Shown piece by piece: positions 1 to 10,950 of a stretch of DNA of 64,000 nt. The stretch lies in contig JAFEMH010002336.1 in the NCBI GenBank assembly GCA_022495995.1, forward strand, positions 186,001-250,000, in the 5' to 3' direction. Position 1 is the first letter of the stretch, and each line of letters begins with the position of its first letter. The stretch comes from Adenophora triphylla var. japonica (Eukaryota > Streptophyta > Magnoliopsida > Asterales > Campanulaceae). The notes under the pieces were generated by a model, which was given only the letters and a program-made list of their open reading frames with translations, searched no databases and was not told the DNA's origin. The position numbers were made by a program, and so were the translations under genes.

Positions 1-360
1 AGGCGCTAACTAATCTGATTTTTTTTTTCTTTTTTTTCACTTGGGAAGTATGTTTTTGGAAAGAATGAGAAGTGGACAAAATTTGGTTAGTATATTATTA
101 AAGATAGAATAAAAATTCTAACAATATTTTTAGGAAAAAAAAAGGGGCGGCACCCTTATAATTTTATTAATATAATTGAAAATATTACAATGAGGGGGAC
201 AACCAAGTCTTTCCCTTTTATAATTCAAGGGTAGACAAAAGGAGCATATACCTCTATAGTCTATATTACAACATTTATCTAAATTCTAGTCTAATTTAAA
301 TAAAACAACACTACACTACAAGTACTAATACTAAATAAATGCTAAATATTACATTTAACT
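1..360. other. AT-rich intergenic DNA
   Basis: No coding potential, RNA gene or clear terminal repeat is visible. The stretch is AT-rich with short A and T homopolymers. Confidence 0.6.
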
Positions 361-364
361 TACC

Positions 365-570
365 TTGATCAATCGCCGGTTCCCGGTTTCGGAACCGCCG
401 ATTTTCGGTTCCGCCGGTTCCTCGGTTCCCAATATGGTGGATTCGTATTCGAACCGTTTCAATCCGATTCCCGGTTACGTTCGGTTCCCGATTCCGGCGG
501 TTCCCGGTTCTCGCCGATTTCCGATTCCGATTCTATTCGCCGATTTCGTCGATTTCCGGTTCTATTTGAA
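365..570 (+). repeat. CGGTTC/CCGATT-rich block, possible transposon subterminal region
   Basis: A GC-rich island in AT-rich surroundings, made of degenerate CCGGTTC, CGGTTCC and CCGATTC words. It stays open for 105 codons only because the repeat avoids stops; the translation is Pro/Phe/Arg/Ser low-complexity and matches no family I know. Degenerate arrays of this kind are common in the subterminal regions of plant hAT elements, so a relic end is my preferred reading, but no TIR or TSD was found. Confidence 0.35.
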
Positions 571-709
571 CATGTCTACCTCAAAGCAAACCCAGCTCTT
601 TATAGGGCAAGCCATTCCATTTATAGGCTTGTCAAAAGTTACCCATTATCCGATAACCCTCTCGATTCAAACGGAACCTTAGTTTCATTCTCTTTTTTCA
701 AACGGCTTT

Positions 710-740
<31 letters not shown>
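710..740 (+). repeat. (CT)n(CA)n microsatellite
   Basis: About 14 bases of CT repeats run directly into about 16 bases of CA repeats. More CT-rich tracts follow near 785-806. Confidence 0.85.
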
Positions 741-741
<1 letters not shown>

Positions 742-1524
742 TCTTTTAATTTGATTTCATAACTATTCTTTCTCCCAAACAGAATTTCTCTCTCTCCCTC
801 TCTCTTCTAATTTGATTTCTTTCTAACTTAATTAGTTGTACTACTTTTCTCTTATACTTTTAAATTTATTTAGTAAGTTTTTTTTTTTTTTTACAATATG
901 TTTTAGTGATACTGAAAAATGTTATAGTTCATTGATAAAAATATTATTTTTGCCTTCTTTCCTCATTGCTACCACACATTCACATATACACTCACAAAGA
1001 CATAACTGTATGTCCCCTTCTAATTAATAATCTTCTTTCCTCATCAAAACAAAAATAGGCATGTTGATGTTGGTCGGCCGTTTCGAAAGCTTAAGTGATT
1101 AAGAAAAAGCGGTGGTGGCAAGCGAAAAAGGCAGAACTGTATGTCCCCTTCTATTTTCATGTCGTTTTCTCACTTTCTCTCCGGAAGTTCTTCAATCCAC
1201 CATCACACAGTTGGAACTTGTGTAGTATTTATCCCACATTGATGAAAGATGGAAACTTAAAGGTCTTTATAATAGTATACCAATTGAACTCATTAATTAA
1301 AAATTGGGCCAAATGATAGGATTAAGGGGAAATTTCTACTGGGATCTCTTGATTAGAAATTTATTTTTTTATAAATAAATATTAATGGTTATATTATTTT
1401 TTGTAATTAGTATAATTTTCGAATACTATTAAATTTAAATTTTCAGACAATTTTAACTGCTCAGACAATTATGTTTGAACAATTATGTTGGTTCAAATCA
1501 AATCAGAAAATGTGTTGACTTCCC

Positions 1525-1600
1525 TATATAAAGACATGATCAGATTGTGTAAACACAAATAGATTCATCTTCTTCCTCCCTTCTCTCTCTCTAAGAAAGC
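1525..1600 (+). promoter_or_regulatory. Candidate TATA box and CT-rich leader, possibly a relic LTR promoter
   Basis: CTATATAAAG at 1524-1533 is followed about 35 bases later by a CT-rich tract (1566-1595), the usual layout of a plant core promoter and leader. No ORF follows. The context also resembles the promoter part of a retrotransposon LTR, but no paired LTR or clear TG..CA ends were recognised. Confidence 0.3.
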
Positions 1601-3560
1601 ATTTTGTATATTCGCCGGGGACAATTTCTTCTGCAAGAACTTGTTACGAATAGTTGTATTCTCAATTTAAAGGTTCAAAACTGATGTAGAAGCGGGGAAG
1701 AATTTATGTATTAGGACACTGTAATCGCATGCCTCTATTCGATTAGATTGTAACGTTGTTCAGGTTACTTTTGATTCTTTAATTTTAATTTAATTTTATT
1801 ACAATTCAGTATTATATTGTTTATTTTATAACTGATATTAGATTGGTCGTAACACATTCTTCAAATCCTATCTGCATGCTTGGTGAGAAAATGATTCTCT
1901 ATATGTGTTTCTAGCAGCCTCTCACATCCATTTTTGGCATCTTCTCCCACCGTAATATTCTTGATTTTGATTATGTCGGTGTCTCAGAGTTTGTGCATGT
2001 CTGTGTGCTGCCGAAGGTTTACGATTTTGAGGATGACGAGGTTGGAGCGGATTTGGGGACTTAAGATTTAGATACTAGATTGGGTGGTGATGGAGGTAGT
2101 GGGTGGAGATGGGGTGGTGGTGGTGGTGGAGGTAGTGGGTCACCGGAGAAGAAAGGGGATGGAGGGGTTGGGATTACTGTGAGTGTGTGTATGTGTTTTC
2201 TTAGAGAGATAGAAAAAAATGAGATAAAATGTGTAAATGTATTATTTATATTTTTGGATATAAAGTTATATTTTGTACACTTCAACCCATTAATACTTTC
2301 AGCTCATCCTATTTTATAAAATTTTAAGGCAAACTCAGAATTTTAATGACTTGGCATACCACATGGCAAATTTTAACGGTCAAATGGATGGTCAACTGAC
2401 GTAAGGACGGCATCAACATAAAAAAAATGAGGTTAAGGAGGAAAACGAAAAAATACGAAAACAAAAAAATGACTATAGGTTAAGGACGAAATAGGTATAT
2501 AACTCGCTCTGAGCGGCCATTTGAGATGATTCTTTTGATCAAGCCGTGAAAAGGTTGACGCTGTCAGCCTGTCTTCTCAGAAAATGAGTGGCACCGGGAC
2601 CATTTTTTCAACGGCGAAGTCTGAGAAATGTTGTTCCCGTTGAGGATAATTCCTGATTTATTGCTAAGTTAGTTCCATTTTGTTAGTTGAAGTCGTCAAA
2701 TAATGAGTTAGTGGTCTTTTACCCTGTTAGAAAATGTTGCAGAAAAATTAGAACTTCAGTTATTTTTTATCTATTTAAAGCACTTAGTTGTTTTTCATTT
2801 TGGAAGCAGCACATTGAGTCAATAAAAGCTATTTTCCACTTCTCCTTTCTTGTCGTTTCAACATATTTTCACATATATTCTTCTTCTACTCTAACTAAAA
2901 GATGCCTATTTTATAGAGGTGGTGGTGAAGTAATTGAAAGAAATTAATTTTATTTGTTTGTGTGTTGGAGGGTGTGATTTACATATTATGGAGGGTGTCA
3001 TCATGTCGGATATGGAGGTTTATGGTGGTGTTTGTGTTGGTGTTGGTGGTGGCTGCATTGATGGGAATGATTGCATAATTGAAAAACAAAAGTAAACGTC
3101 AATGCTAAAGTGAAAAGAAAAGTTACCCGATAAACATGAGAAGAGATCAATAAATATGTACATATTTAGAACAATTTCAATCTTCAAAATTTAATCGAGA
3201 ATGAATTAACTAAAATATTTCTTAAAAGTTTGTCACATGTGAGACACATGTCTATTTTAACAGAGAAAAACTAACCCATTAGTAAAAGTGACTATGCATG
3301 CAAAAACAAATTAGTTTAAAGTGTTGTATGCAAAAAATAAATTAGTTTAATGTGTTGTATGTAAAAATAAATTAGTTTAATGTGTTGTATGCAAAAAAAT
3401 TAGTTTAGTGGTGAAAAACACAAAAAAAATGAAAAGTACAATGATTTTATTTGCAATTTTTCCTATTATGAATTTATTCACATTTTAATTTTAATTTCAG
3501 CATTCATTCGACTCAAATAGTAGACTGCTTTATATTTTTGAATGTTTTTAATGGTCGTGT
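1600..3560. other. Intergenic DNA with a GGT/GGN-rich tract
   Basis: No supported gene. 2079-2150 is a GGT/GGA-rich tract that reads as poly-Gly on one strand and poly-Pro on the other. At 3300-3410 the phrase AAATTAGTTTAATGTGTTGTATG recurs imperfectly three to four times, a short minisatellite. Confidence 0.5.
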
Positions 3561-3562
3561 AT

Positions 3563-3826
3563 GCAGTGGCGAGGCTACATTGCAAGGGGGTCATACGACT
3601 CCCTTCAATTTTAAATGTGTCAATTTTAGTACTATTAAATTTTTTTAAAATGACATTTTATTACTAAAAATTATGAATTTGTATGTTTTGACCCTCTTAA
3701 TTTTGAAAAAATTTAACACTAAATTAATATTTTGACCCCCTTATATATTAAATTCAAATACCTTAATCATAATGCTATGCTAAAAAACTTGATCCCACTT
3801 GCAAGAAATTCCTGTCTTCACGCTGC
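3563..3826. mobile_element. MITE with GCAGTGGCGAGGC-type termini, hAT-like
   Basis: The left end starts GCAGTGGCGAGGC. The right end, read on the minus strand, starts GCAGCGTGAAGACAGG and also reaches a TTGCAAG.GGG block, so imperfect terminal inverted repeats of about 35 bp can be seen. GTGTAT flanks both sides (7 bases if the adjoining C is counted), consistent with a worn 8-bp hAT duplication. The interior is AT-rich and non-coding. Confidence 0.45.
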
Positions 3827-3873
3827 GTGTATGTGTGCATGTACATGTATATATAAATATATTTTCATATTTC

Positions 3874-3901
3874 GCCGTGTATCGCACGGGTTTGTGGCTA
3901 G
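3874..3901 (+). mobile_element. Helitron 3' terminus (hairpin + CTAG|T)
   Basis: A stem of CCGTG (3875-3879) and CACGG (3885-3889) with a 5-base loop is followed 8 bases later by CTAG (3898-3901) and a T. This is the diagnostic 3' end of plant Helitrons. The 5' end of this copy was not located. Confidence 0.6.
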
Positions 3902-4030
3902 TTAATATAAATTAGGGCAAATGACAAATTATGGTACAAAGTTTACAGATGGGTGTGTCAATCAATATCTGAAGTTTTAATTTTGTCAATTTATGATTTA
4001 AAGTTATAAAAATTAGTCAGATTGGTAAGG

Positions 4031-4032
4031 AA

Positions 4033-4115
<83 letters not shown>

Positions 4116-4150
4116 AGTATATATATGTATATATATATATATATATATAT
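4031..4150. repeat. (AT)n microsatellite
   Basis: About 120 bases of nearly pure AT dinucleotides with a few interruptions. Confidence 0.9.
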
Positions 4151-4208
4151 TGCGACTAGTTAATAAAAACTAGTTTTTCTAATTAATAGGAAAAACTGAT
4201 TATATATA

Positions 4209-4501
4209 CTCCCTCCGTTCCAGCCCACTTAGAAAATTTTGAAATGGCACGGAAATTAAGAAATATTATTATAGTATTAGGAGAGAGAATGAGTGGAAAA
4301 AGTGTTGTGAGTGTGAAAAATTAAATAGGAGAGAGAATGAGTGGAGGGAATAGTAATTATAATGGTGTTGTGAGTATTAAAATAATGTAGGAGAGAAAAT
4401 GAGTGGAGAGAATAGTGATTTAAGGTTTCCATTTTGGGAATTCTTAAGTGAAGTGGGACGCCCAAAATGGAAAGTTTTCTTAAGTGAGGTGGGACGGAGG
4501 A

Positions 4502-4502
<1 letters not shown>
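4209..4502. mobile_element. Mariner/Stowaway-type MITE (CTCCCTCCGT family)
   Basis: It starts CTCCCTCCGTTCCAGCCCAC and ends in the inverse form GGTGGGACGGAGGAG, with TA on both sides. The interior has the family's repeated GGAGAGA.AATGAGTGGA phrases. An inverted, highly similar copy lies at 33875-34169. Confidence 0.85.
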
Positions 4503-4530
<28 letters not shown>

Positions 4531-4534
<4 letters not shown>

Positions 4535-6656
4535 AAAGCTATTCAAATGAGAACCAAATTTATATGGTAACCATGGTAACTAAATCCAATCATCGGATTA
4601 AAAATATATCAATCTTCAGATTAAAAAAAAAAAAAAAAGATAGAGGGTGGCATTTTCGTAATTATTGTGAACTAACTCCCCTCAAATTTCAAAATAAAAT
4701 ATCTCAATATCTATAAATCGAAAAAAAAATTCGAAAACACTGATTTTTTTGCCTTGACGAGACGATTCAAACTAGATCCCTGAAGATAGAATTTTGAAAA
4801 AATAATATTGAACAACGTCTAATTTTTAAAACACTAGCTAACTAACTAGTGTACACTAGCTAGTTAAGTAATGTACACTAGCAACACGCCTAGTATACAC
4901 TAGGTTACACTAGCAACACAAAGCCTAGTATACACTAAAAAAAATAGCTATTGTCAGACACTAGATAACTAGCTAGTGTCACCTAAGTTACAACAATAGT
5001 GTGACACAAAGGCTTGGCCCAATGCTTTTGTCCTGCTTAAGGCATTTGGCTAGTATACACTAGGTAGCTAGTGTACACTAGCCAAATGCAAAGTTATTTT
5101 ATGAAGTAAAAAATGGTTGACACTCATTTGTGGTCGGAAGATACTTTTTTTTCGACCGACACTCCTTTTGATATCTATCGAAGACAACTTTGAAAAACGA
5201 TTCACTCGGTTGGGACACTGGGAGGTTACACTAGCAACACAACTAGTGTTCACTAAGACAACACGGCTAGTGTTCACTAAGATAACACGGCTAGTGTTCA
5301 CTAAGACAACTAGCTAGTGTACATAAGCAATACGGCTAGTGTTCACTAATACAACACGGCTAGTGTTCACTAAGACAACACGGCTAGTCTTCACTAATCT
5401 GACACGGCTAGTGTTCGCTAAGATAACACAGTGTTCACTAAGCAACACAAACTAGTGTTCACTCAATACAACACAAACTAGTGTTCACTAAGATAACACG
5501 GCTAGTGTTCACTAATACAACACAAATAGTGTTCACTAATATAACACGGCTAGTGTTCACTAAGATAACACGGCTAGTGTTCACTAAGACAACTAGCTAG
5601 TGTATGCATAAGCAACACACGGCTAGTGTTCACTAATACAACACATCTAGTGTTCACTAAGACAACACACCTAGTCTTCACTAATACAACACAAGCTCAC
5701 TAAGATAACACAAAATTGCTCACTAAGCAACACAAACTAGTGTTACAACACGCCTAGTGTTCGCAACACAAATGACTAGTGTTCACTAATACAACACTAG
5801 TGTTCACTAATATAACACGGCTAGTGTTCACTAAGATAACTAGCTAGTGTTCGCTAAGACAACTAGTGTTCACTAATACAACACTATTGTTCGCTGTCTG
5901 ACTAGTGTTCACTAAGATAACACGGCTAGTGTTCATTAAGACAACTAGCTAGTGTGCATGCTTAAGCAACACGGCTAGTGTTCACTGTCTGACAACTAGT
6001 GTTCACTAAGATAACACGGTAGTGTTCACTAAGACAACATGGCTAGTTAAACTAGCTAGTTGATTAGATAACACGCTGGTGTGCATAGCTAGATACACTA
6101 AGTTACACTAGCTAGTATTCACTAAGCAGCTAGTGTTCACTAAGATAACACGGCTAGTGTTCACTAAAGACTAGTGTTCACTAAGACAACACGGCTAGTG
6201 TTCACTAAGATAACTAGCTAGTGTTTAGTAAGTTTAAAGTGCTTATTAAGACAACACAACTGTAGTTAAGTAATGTACACTAGTTAAATAATGTACACTA
6301 GTTAAGTAATTAACTCGTGCACACTAGTTAAGTCATGTACACGAGTTAAATAATGTACACTAGTTAAATAATCTATAAATCAATATTATTTTTTCAAAAT
6401 CCTATCTTCGGGGATCTAGTTTGAATCGTCTCGTCAAGACAAAAAAAATCGGTGTTTTCGAATTTTTTCGACTTATAGATATTGAGATATTTTATTTTGA
6501 AATTTGAGAAGGATTTTAAATGAAATAATTACGAAAATGCCACTCCCTCTATTTTTTTTTTTTTTAATCTGGAGCATTGATGTGTTTTTTAATCCAATAG
6601 TACATTAGTGGATTCTTATAGTTTCTGCATATAAATTTGATTCTCATTATAATAGG

Positions 6657-6660
<4 letters not shown>
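4531..6660. mobile_element. Foldback-type element: long inverted arms around a palindromic minisatellite
   Basis: The left arm (about 4541-4830) and the right arm (about 6375-6655) are inverted copies over about 280 bases. Matching landmarks include CTATT..AATGAGAA.CAAATTTATATG at the ends, the A/T tracts, TCTCAATATCTATAA, CGAAAACAC, and TTGACGAGACGATTCAAACTAGATCCC near the inner edge. The central 1.5 kb is a degenerate tandem array (separate entry). No transposase is encoded. The outer edges run into AT microsatellites, so a TSD cannot be read. Foldback or MULE-type non-autonomous elements are the closest known classes. Confidence 0.7.
4845..6365. repeat. Minisatellite of TAGTGTTCACTA / TAGTGTACACTA palindromes
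   Basis: Dozens of degenerate units. Between 5225 and 6225 the commonest period is about 24 bp, each unit holding GGCTAGTGTTCACTAAGA plus a TAACAC/CAACAC spacer. The outer parts carry the perfect palindrome TAGTGTACACTA instead. Each unit can therefore form a 5-bp stem. Open frames through it translate to repeats such as VNTSRV and are not considered coding. Confidence 0.85.

Positions 6661-6700
<40 letters not shown>
6661..6700. repeat. (AT)n microsatellite
   Basis: A 40-base pure AT run between the foldback element and the next MITE. Confidence 0.9.
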
Positions 6701-6701
<1 letters not shown>

Positions 6702-6702
<1 letters not shown>

Positions 6703-6944
6703 TCCCTCCGTCCCTTGCTCACTTGGCACCAAAGAGGTGGACACGATAACTAAGAAAAAGTAAGAGAGATAATTAATTAAAGAAAATGTTGTGAGTAGAA
6801 TAGGTAAAGTAGGAGAGAGAATGAGTGGAGAGAATAGTGATTTGATTGGTGTTGTGAGTGTAAAAACTTTCCATTTTGGACAGTGTCAAGTGAGGTGGGA
6901 CGGACCAAAATGGAAATTAGTGTCAAGTGAAGTGGAACGGAGGA

Positions 6945-6945
<1 letters not shown>
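6702..6945. mobile_element. Mariner/Stowaway-type MITE
   Basis: Begins CTCCCTCCGTCCCTTGCTCA and ends in the inverse GTGGAACGGAGGAG, with TA on both sides inside AT runs. Internal phrases such as GTGTCAAGTGA occur near both ends in inverted form. Confidence 0.85.

Positions 6946-7022
<77 letters not shown>
6946..7022. repeat. (AT)n microsatellite
   Basis: About 77 bases of AT repeat. The Tyr-Ile ORFs over it are repeat artefacts. Confidence 0.9.
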
Positions 7023-7026
<4 letters not shown>

Positions 7027-7207
7027 TAAATGAGAACTATCCGTGAACAGTACAATGAACAGTTTCATAAGTCAAATTTTTCATTTTGCCCTCACTAAGT
7101 TGTTCCTTTCCCATTTTGCCCTAAAATTTTTTTTTTTTTAAATTTAAAAAATAATTTTTTTTTAATTAAAAAAAAAACACGTGTCCTTGAACACGAGCTT
7201 TTACTAA
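7021..7207 (+). mobile_element. Short Helitron-like element
   Basis: The same family as 13814-14007: both start near ATAGTATAAAT, share the phrase TTTTGCCCTCACTA and a second TTTTGCCCT, have a long A/T tract, and end in a CGTG..CACG stem. Here the stem is CGTGTCC..GAACACG (about 7179-7194) and the terminus is CTAA (7204-7207) before T, matching the CTRR-T rule. The 5' end merges with the AT microsatellite. Confidence 0.5.
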
Positions 7208-7422
7208 TATATAAATATTTGGGGATGGAATTTTTTTATATTCTTCCAAATGAATAGTAGTGCGCCAAATACAAACAAGTTCAGCTTTTGCATTCCAATT
7301 GACAAAAATAAACTACTCATGACAAATGAATAAAAGTAAACATTTTATTTAACTTGTCAATATTTTTAAAATTTTTATAATATGTATTTTATTAATTTAT
7401 TTATTGCCTGGTGGACCCATTA

Positions 7423-7520
7423 TCATATATAATATAAACAACAAAACTATTTAGAGCCTCCAGAAAAGTCCACGTTAAAGGCCACGTCATCAGCTCCATT
7501 TCCAACTCATTTTTATTCTA
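7423..7520 (+). repeat. Dispersed repeat copy A, possible Helitron 5' end
   Basis: Starts TCATATATAATATA and continues AAACTATTTAGAG.CTCCAGAAAAG.CCACGT. About 100 bases match 10847-10950 and then the copies diverge. The A|TC start and divergence after a shared 5' block fit two Helitrons of one family. If so, the gene fragments at 7899 and 10562 lie inside the first. No matching 3' end has been assigned. Confidence 0.4.
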
Positions 7521-7898
7521 AATTTTAATTAAAAAAATATAGGTTTAATCAAAAATGGAATCTAAATCTGATGTAGTCATAATTATTTCATTAAAAGATA
7601 AGATAAATATAGGCTTTATCAAAAATGAAATTCAAATATCAAATTGGTTACAGATTTGTTTCATACGTTTGGTTATAAGAATCCCTAATTTCCCATGATT
7701 TTCTTAACCGCAACAATGTTAATCAACGTGGAGGATCACATTATAGACGTCCTCACATGATCGATTGATTTTCCATTTTGCGGGTTCAAACCCAATATCT
7801 CGATATCAATCAATTCCGTGGATTTTGAAGAAATTGGGTTACATAAAAGGGTTGATTTGATTGGGATTAAATTCAAATTCGAGTGGGGGTGATCAAGA

Positions 7899-8125
7899 AT
7901 GTCGAATTTATATGGAGATTTTAATTCGAAGATCGATTACGTGTTCAAGGTTGTATTGATAGGAGATTCAGCAGTTGGGAAATCACAGCTCCTTGCTCGG
8001 TTTGCGAGGAATGAGTTTAGTGTGGATTCAAAAGCCACGATTGGGGTTGAATTCCAGACCAAAACTTTTGTTATTGATCATAAGATGGTTAAGGCTCAGA
8101 TTTGGGACACTGCTGGTCAAGAAAG
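7899..8125 (+). pseudogene. RABA4-like small GTPase, first exon only
   Basis: 75 codons plus 2 bases encode the N-terminal part of a Rab11/RABA GTPase: the G1 P-loop GDSAVGKS at residues 22-29, the switch I TIG at 47-49, and the G3 WDTAGQE at 69-75. RABA proteins act in trans-Golgi/endosome to plasma membrane traffic. The exon stops at AAG|GTTTGT, inside the Arg codon after GQE, which is the usual first-intron position in RABA genes. I searched by eye to about 10.85 kb for the second exon (switch II YRAVTSAYYRG, NKxDL, the C-terminal CC prenylation motif) and found none. The reading frame is undamaged, so loss of the rest or capture of this piece seems recent. It lies between two repeats that may be Helitron 5' ends. 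An unusually long first intron is the alternative. Confidence 0.8.
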
Positions 8126-9711
8126 GTTTGTCCCTAATATTTCCCCCTCTTTGGTTATTGAGTTGCATTTTAGATGATATGAAGATTTTTGTGAAAAGAA
8201 ATACGTGCTAAATATTTCTTGCAAGAGTTTGTTTGGAGCCTCTGCTTGATTTTAAGCCATACCATTATTCATTGTAAATCATTGTAGAGTATGAAAATGT
8301 CCTTACATATTGAGCAGAGTTATGGATGTTTCAACTTTCACAGTTAATGACACATGTTATGACCTACCTCGGGTGCGGCTTCGCCTAATCCATGCTTTAT
8401 CAATCTATCTCCTTTATTATACCATTGAAACTCTTCCGTTTTTGCTCTTTGGAATTTTGGTGTCACTGCTTTAAAATGAAACAAGTTGGTTTACAATCGA
8501 AAAGGGGTAAGTTTTATGTCCATGTAGAAGCTATCTATATGATTCAATGTCCCTATGGCAACGTGCAAAGCCTACATAACTTTGAGTTGTGAAGATCGCT
8601 ACTTGCTTGACCAAAATGTACGAGGGCCTTTGGATATAGTAGATCTTAACTAGAAAATACTTTTTCGTATATTTATTTTTGGTTTTTTCTCTTCATGGAA
8701 TCATGGGTGAACAAATGTTAGCATTATAATTTGTGTAAAGTCAAAATCTTAGACATTGAGTTGCATTTGTATGAACATTTATATCGATGGAACCTTATGA
8801 CAACTACTGGGATTTAGCTGCAGAATCATGTCCTTTTCTCCGCTTTCTCCCCCCATTGCTATTTCAGGGCTGGGTTCGAGAATGAATCTCTTAGGCTGTT
8901 TGGTGAAAGCTAACTAACAAGCTGGTCATTTTGTAGTATTTCTTGATGACCATACGGGTTTTTCGGTAGTCTTCTGGTCATTGGTGGCTCGGATTCACTC
9001 GTGGTCGTGGCTACTGTGAACCCTCTTTCAGTCTTGATTGTAGTCCTTGAAAAGCTTCCTTCTGCAATACTAACTCCATGTTTCTTTACCTAAGCCTTTA
9101 TAGTATCATACCAAGTAACAATACCTTTGAACCTCACCTTCTATATACATATATCTCTGTCTTTATGTATGTAGTTTACCATAGTGCTACCTGCTATAGC
9201 TATCTGACCACGACACTATCTTCTTTCATTTCAATTACCACCTCTATCCCAAAATGACCAAAAAATGAGATAGATTGATTTCCAGATCAAGATCAAAATC
9301 AAATTTTCAAGATCAAGATCAATTTTTTTAAGGAAATACTAAATTGTCACATATAATTTGACAAGTATAATTGGGACCAAAAATTTGAGCCCTGTTCCAT
9401 CCTCTCAGGCCATATTTTCCAACAGAGAGAAATGACCGTCCAAAGTGGCCTAAGCAAAGAGCAAGTAGATAAAGACTCTCCATTATATCTTCGAATTACA
9501 TTAGCCCTTCCTTAGTTCGATTCATCCCATGCCCACGTCACATTATCTACATTTGACTTCATCACCATTTACTAAAGGTATATCAAGTAGATTATTTTAA
9601 TATTTGCTACGGACAGACAATATTGTCATGTAGATTTTATTGATTCTTGAGCAAATAGAGCATCAGATATTAATGGAACCCCAGCAACATGGATATTCTT
9701 CTATAGTAATA
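8126..9711. other. Non-coding stretch after the RAB exon
   Basis: Begins as RAB intron 1 (GTTTGT donor). No recognisable exon was found on either strand; open frames are short and without known motifs. At about 9290-9325 GATCAAGATCAAAATC-type phrases repeat. Confidence 0.5.
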
Positions 9712-9813
9712 CTCCCTCCGTTCCGAAATGAATGTCCAATATATGTTCAAAATTACTCTTGAACAAGAGTACATTTGAAAAAAAAATGGACATTCATTTT
9801 GGGACAGAAGGAG
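9712..9813. mobile_element. Short (about 100 bp) CTCCCTCCGT MITE
   Basis: Starts CTCCCTCCGTTCCGAAATGA and ends inverted as TTTTGGGACAGAAGGAG, with TA on both sides. The subterminal ATGAATGTCCA / TGGACATTCAT is a perfect inverted pair. The same subfamily as 57629-57734. Confidence 0.8.
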
Positions 9814-10561
9814 TACAATGTTTTCCACCCACACTTCAGAAATGCAAAAAAAGTTCATGAAATATTAGAGGTCAGCGCCAATATCGTAGTTCCTGTAACG
9901 AGGCCAAGGTAGAAGTGAAACCTCCACAATAAAGCAGTCCTTAAGAACTACCAAAAAGCATCTCCTATGACATCCATGAAAATGAAGGAGCTCGAGCTTA
10001 ACTGACACATCCACATCTAATTTAAATCCAGCTGTCTCCTGTAACCAGATTACTCGCTCTACAACAACAAAAATGGACAGCTAACCTCAAGGGGACAAAG
10101 GATAGCCCAAGAAGGGGAAAAGAGTTGAAAACTCAGACATGCGCAACAACAAGAAGTACGTGTACATCTCAACAACTTGACAGATCCCTAATAGAGGTTG
10201 CAAGAGGCCACTATTATTCAAATCAAGAGAAATGGAAATTTCAGACCCAAAATACAAGTGAAATTTCCTTTTACATATCATTTCGTTCTTTCATATTTAC
10301 AGGTCAATTAAATTCATGCAACATCTCCGTCGAGGTACCAACAAGTCCAAGCAACCTTCAGCCTCCAATTTTAGTATAATTATGGTTAGGCAATGAAAAT
10401 CCTGTAGTCATAAGACTGAGCACTTAATATACCTACATTCCATATAAGACAAAATAATGCAAATAGAATAGGCTGCAAAATCTGATAGTTAATGCACTCC
10501 AATATAAAGAAAAAAAGGTAAGACTCCGTGAACCATAATAAGAAAATAGAATTAAACGCAC

Positions 10562-10651
10562 ATGTTGCAATGATGATAACAATGCCCGCAAATTGCCTTC
10601 CTTTCCTGTGGCCCAACGTTTAATATCATCATCCAAAGTTTCAGGAAGCCT
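10562..10651 (-). pseudogene. Single exon of an auxilin-like J-domain protein
   Basis: A 30-codon exon bounded by TTTTCAG| and |GTGCG on the minus strand. It encodes [20 protein letters not shown] followed by [10 protein letters not shown]. This is the segment just before the J domain in plant auxilin-like clathrin-uncoating cofactors, where [19 protein letters not shown] is strongly conserved and an intron follows the same place. Neither the following J-domain exons (HPD motif) nor an upstream exon was found nearby. The exon is intact and lies antisense to the RAB fragment 2.4 kb away, as expected for fragments picked up independently by a Helitron or Pack-type element. Confidence 0.75.
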
Positions 10652-10846
10652 CTGAAAAATGGAAGTTGGTTACAAAAAAAAAAAATAGAAATACAATTAG
10701 CTCACTTATCTTTTTGGCATGAACAACTTGATTAGAGGGAGACTGCTTGCAAACTTTAGGTATTATATTATGCAAAGGAGAGAGAGCAGATTACTTGACA
10801 CACCTCCTCACCAGAAGCAAAGAAGAAAAGAACACATGTAATCATA

Positions 10847-10950
10847 TCATATATAATATATATAGCAAAACTATTTAGAGGCTCCAGAAAAGGCCACGTC
10901 AAAGGCCACGTCAGCAATTCAATTTTCAACTCATTTTTATTCCAAGTAAG
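10847..10950 (+). repeat. Dispersed repeat copy B, possible Helitron 5' end
   Basis: Starts TCATATATAATATATATAG and matches copy A at 7423 over AAACTATTTAGAGGCTCCAG and the doubled GGCCACGTC phrase. It could be the 5' end of the decayed Helitron whose coding parts lie at 14860-16550 and 30752-31264, but that link is inference. Confidence 0.4.

Noticed and set aside
365..682. 105-codon ORF
   Set aside because: Open only because the CGGTTC repeat lacks stops; low-complexity translation.
2061..2319. Overlapping ORFs rich in Gly (plus) and Pro (minus)
   Set aside because: Both come from one GGT/GGA-rich tract; no conserved motif and no splice context.
4845..6365. CRISPR-like look of the repeat array
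   Set aside because: Plant nuclear context, units are contiguous and degenerate without unique spacers, and no cas genes are present.
6777..7068. Tyr-Ile repeat ORFs on both strands
   Set aside because: They translate an (AT)n microsatellite and the MITE beside it.
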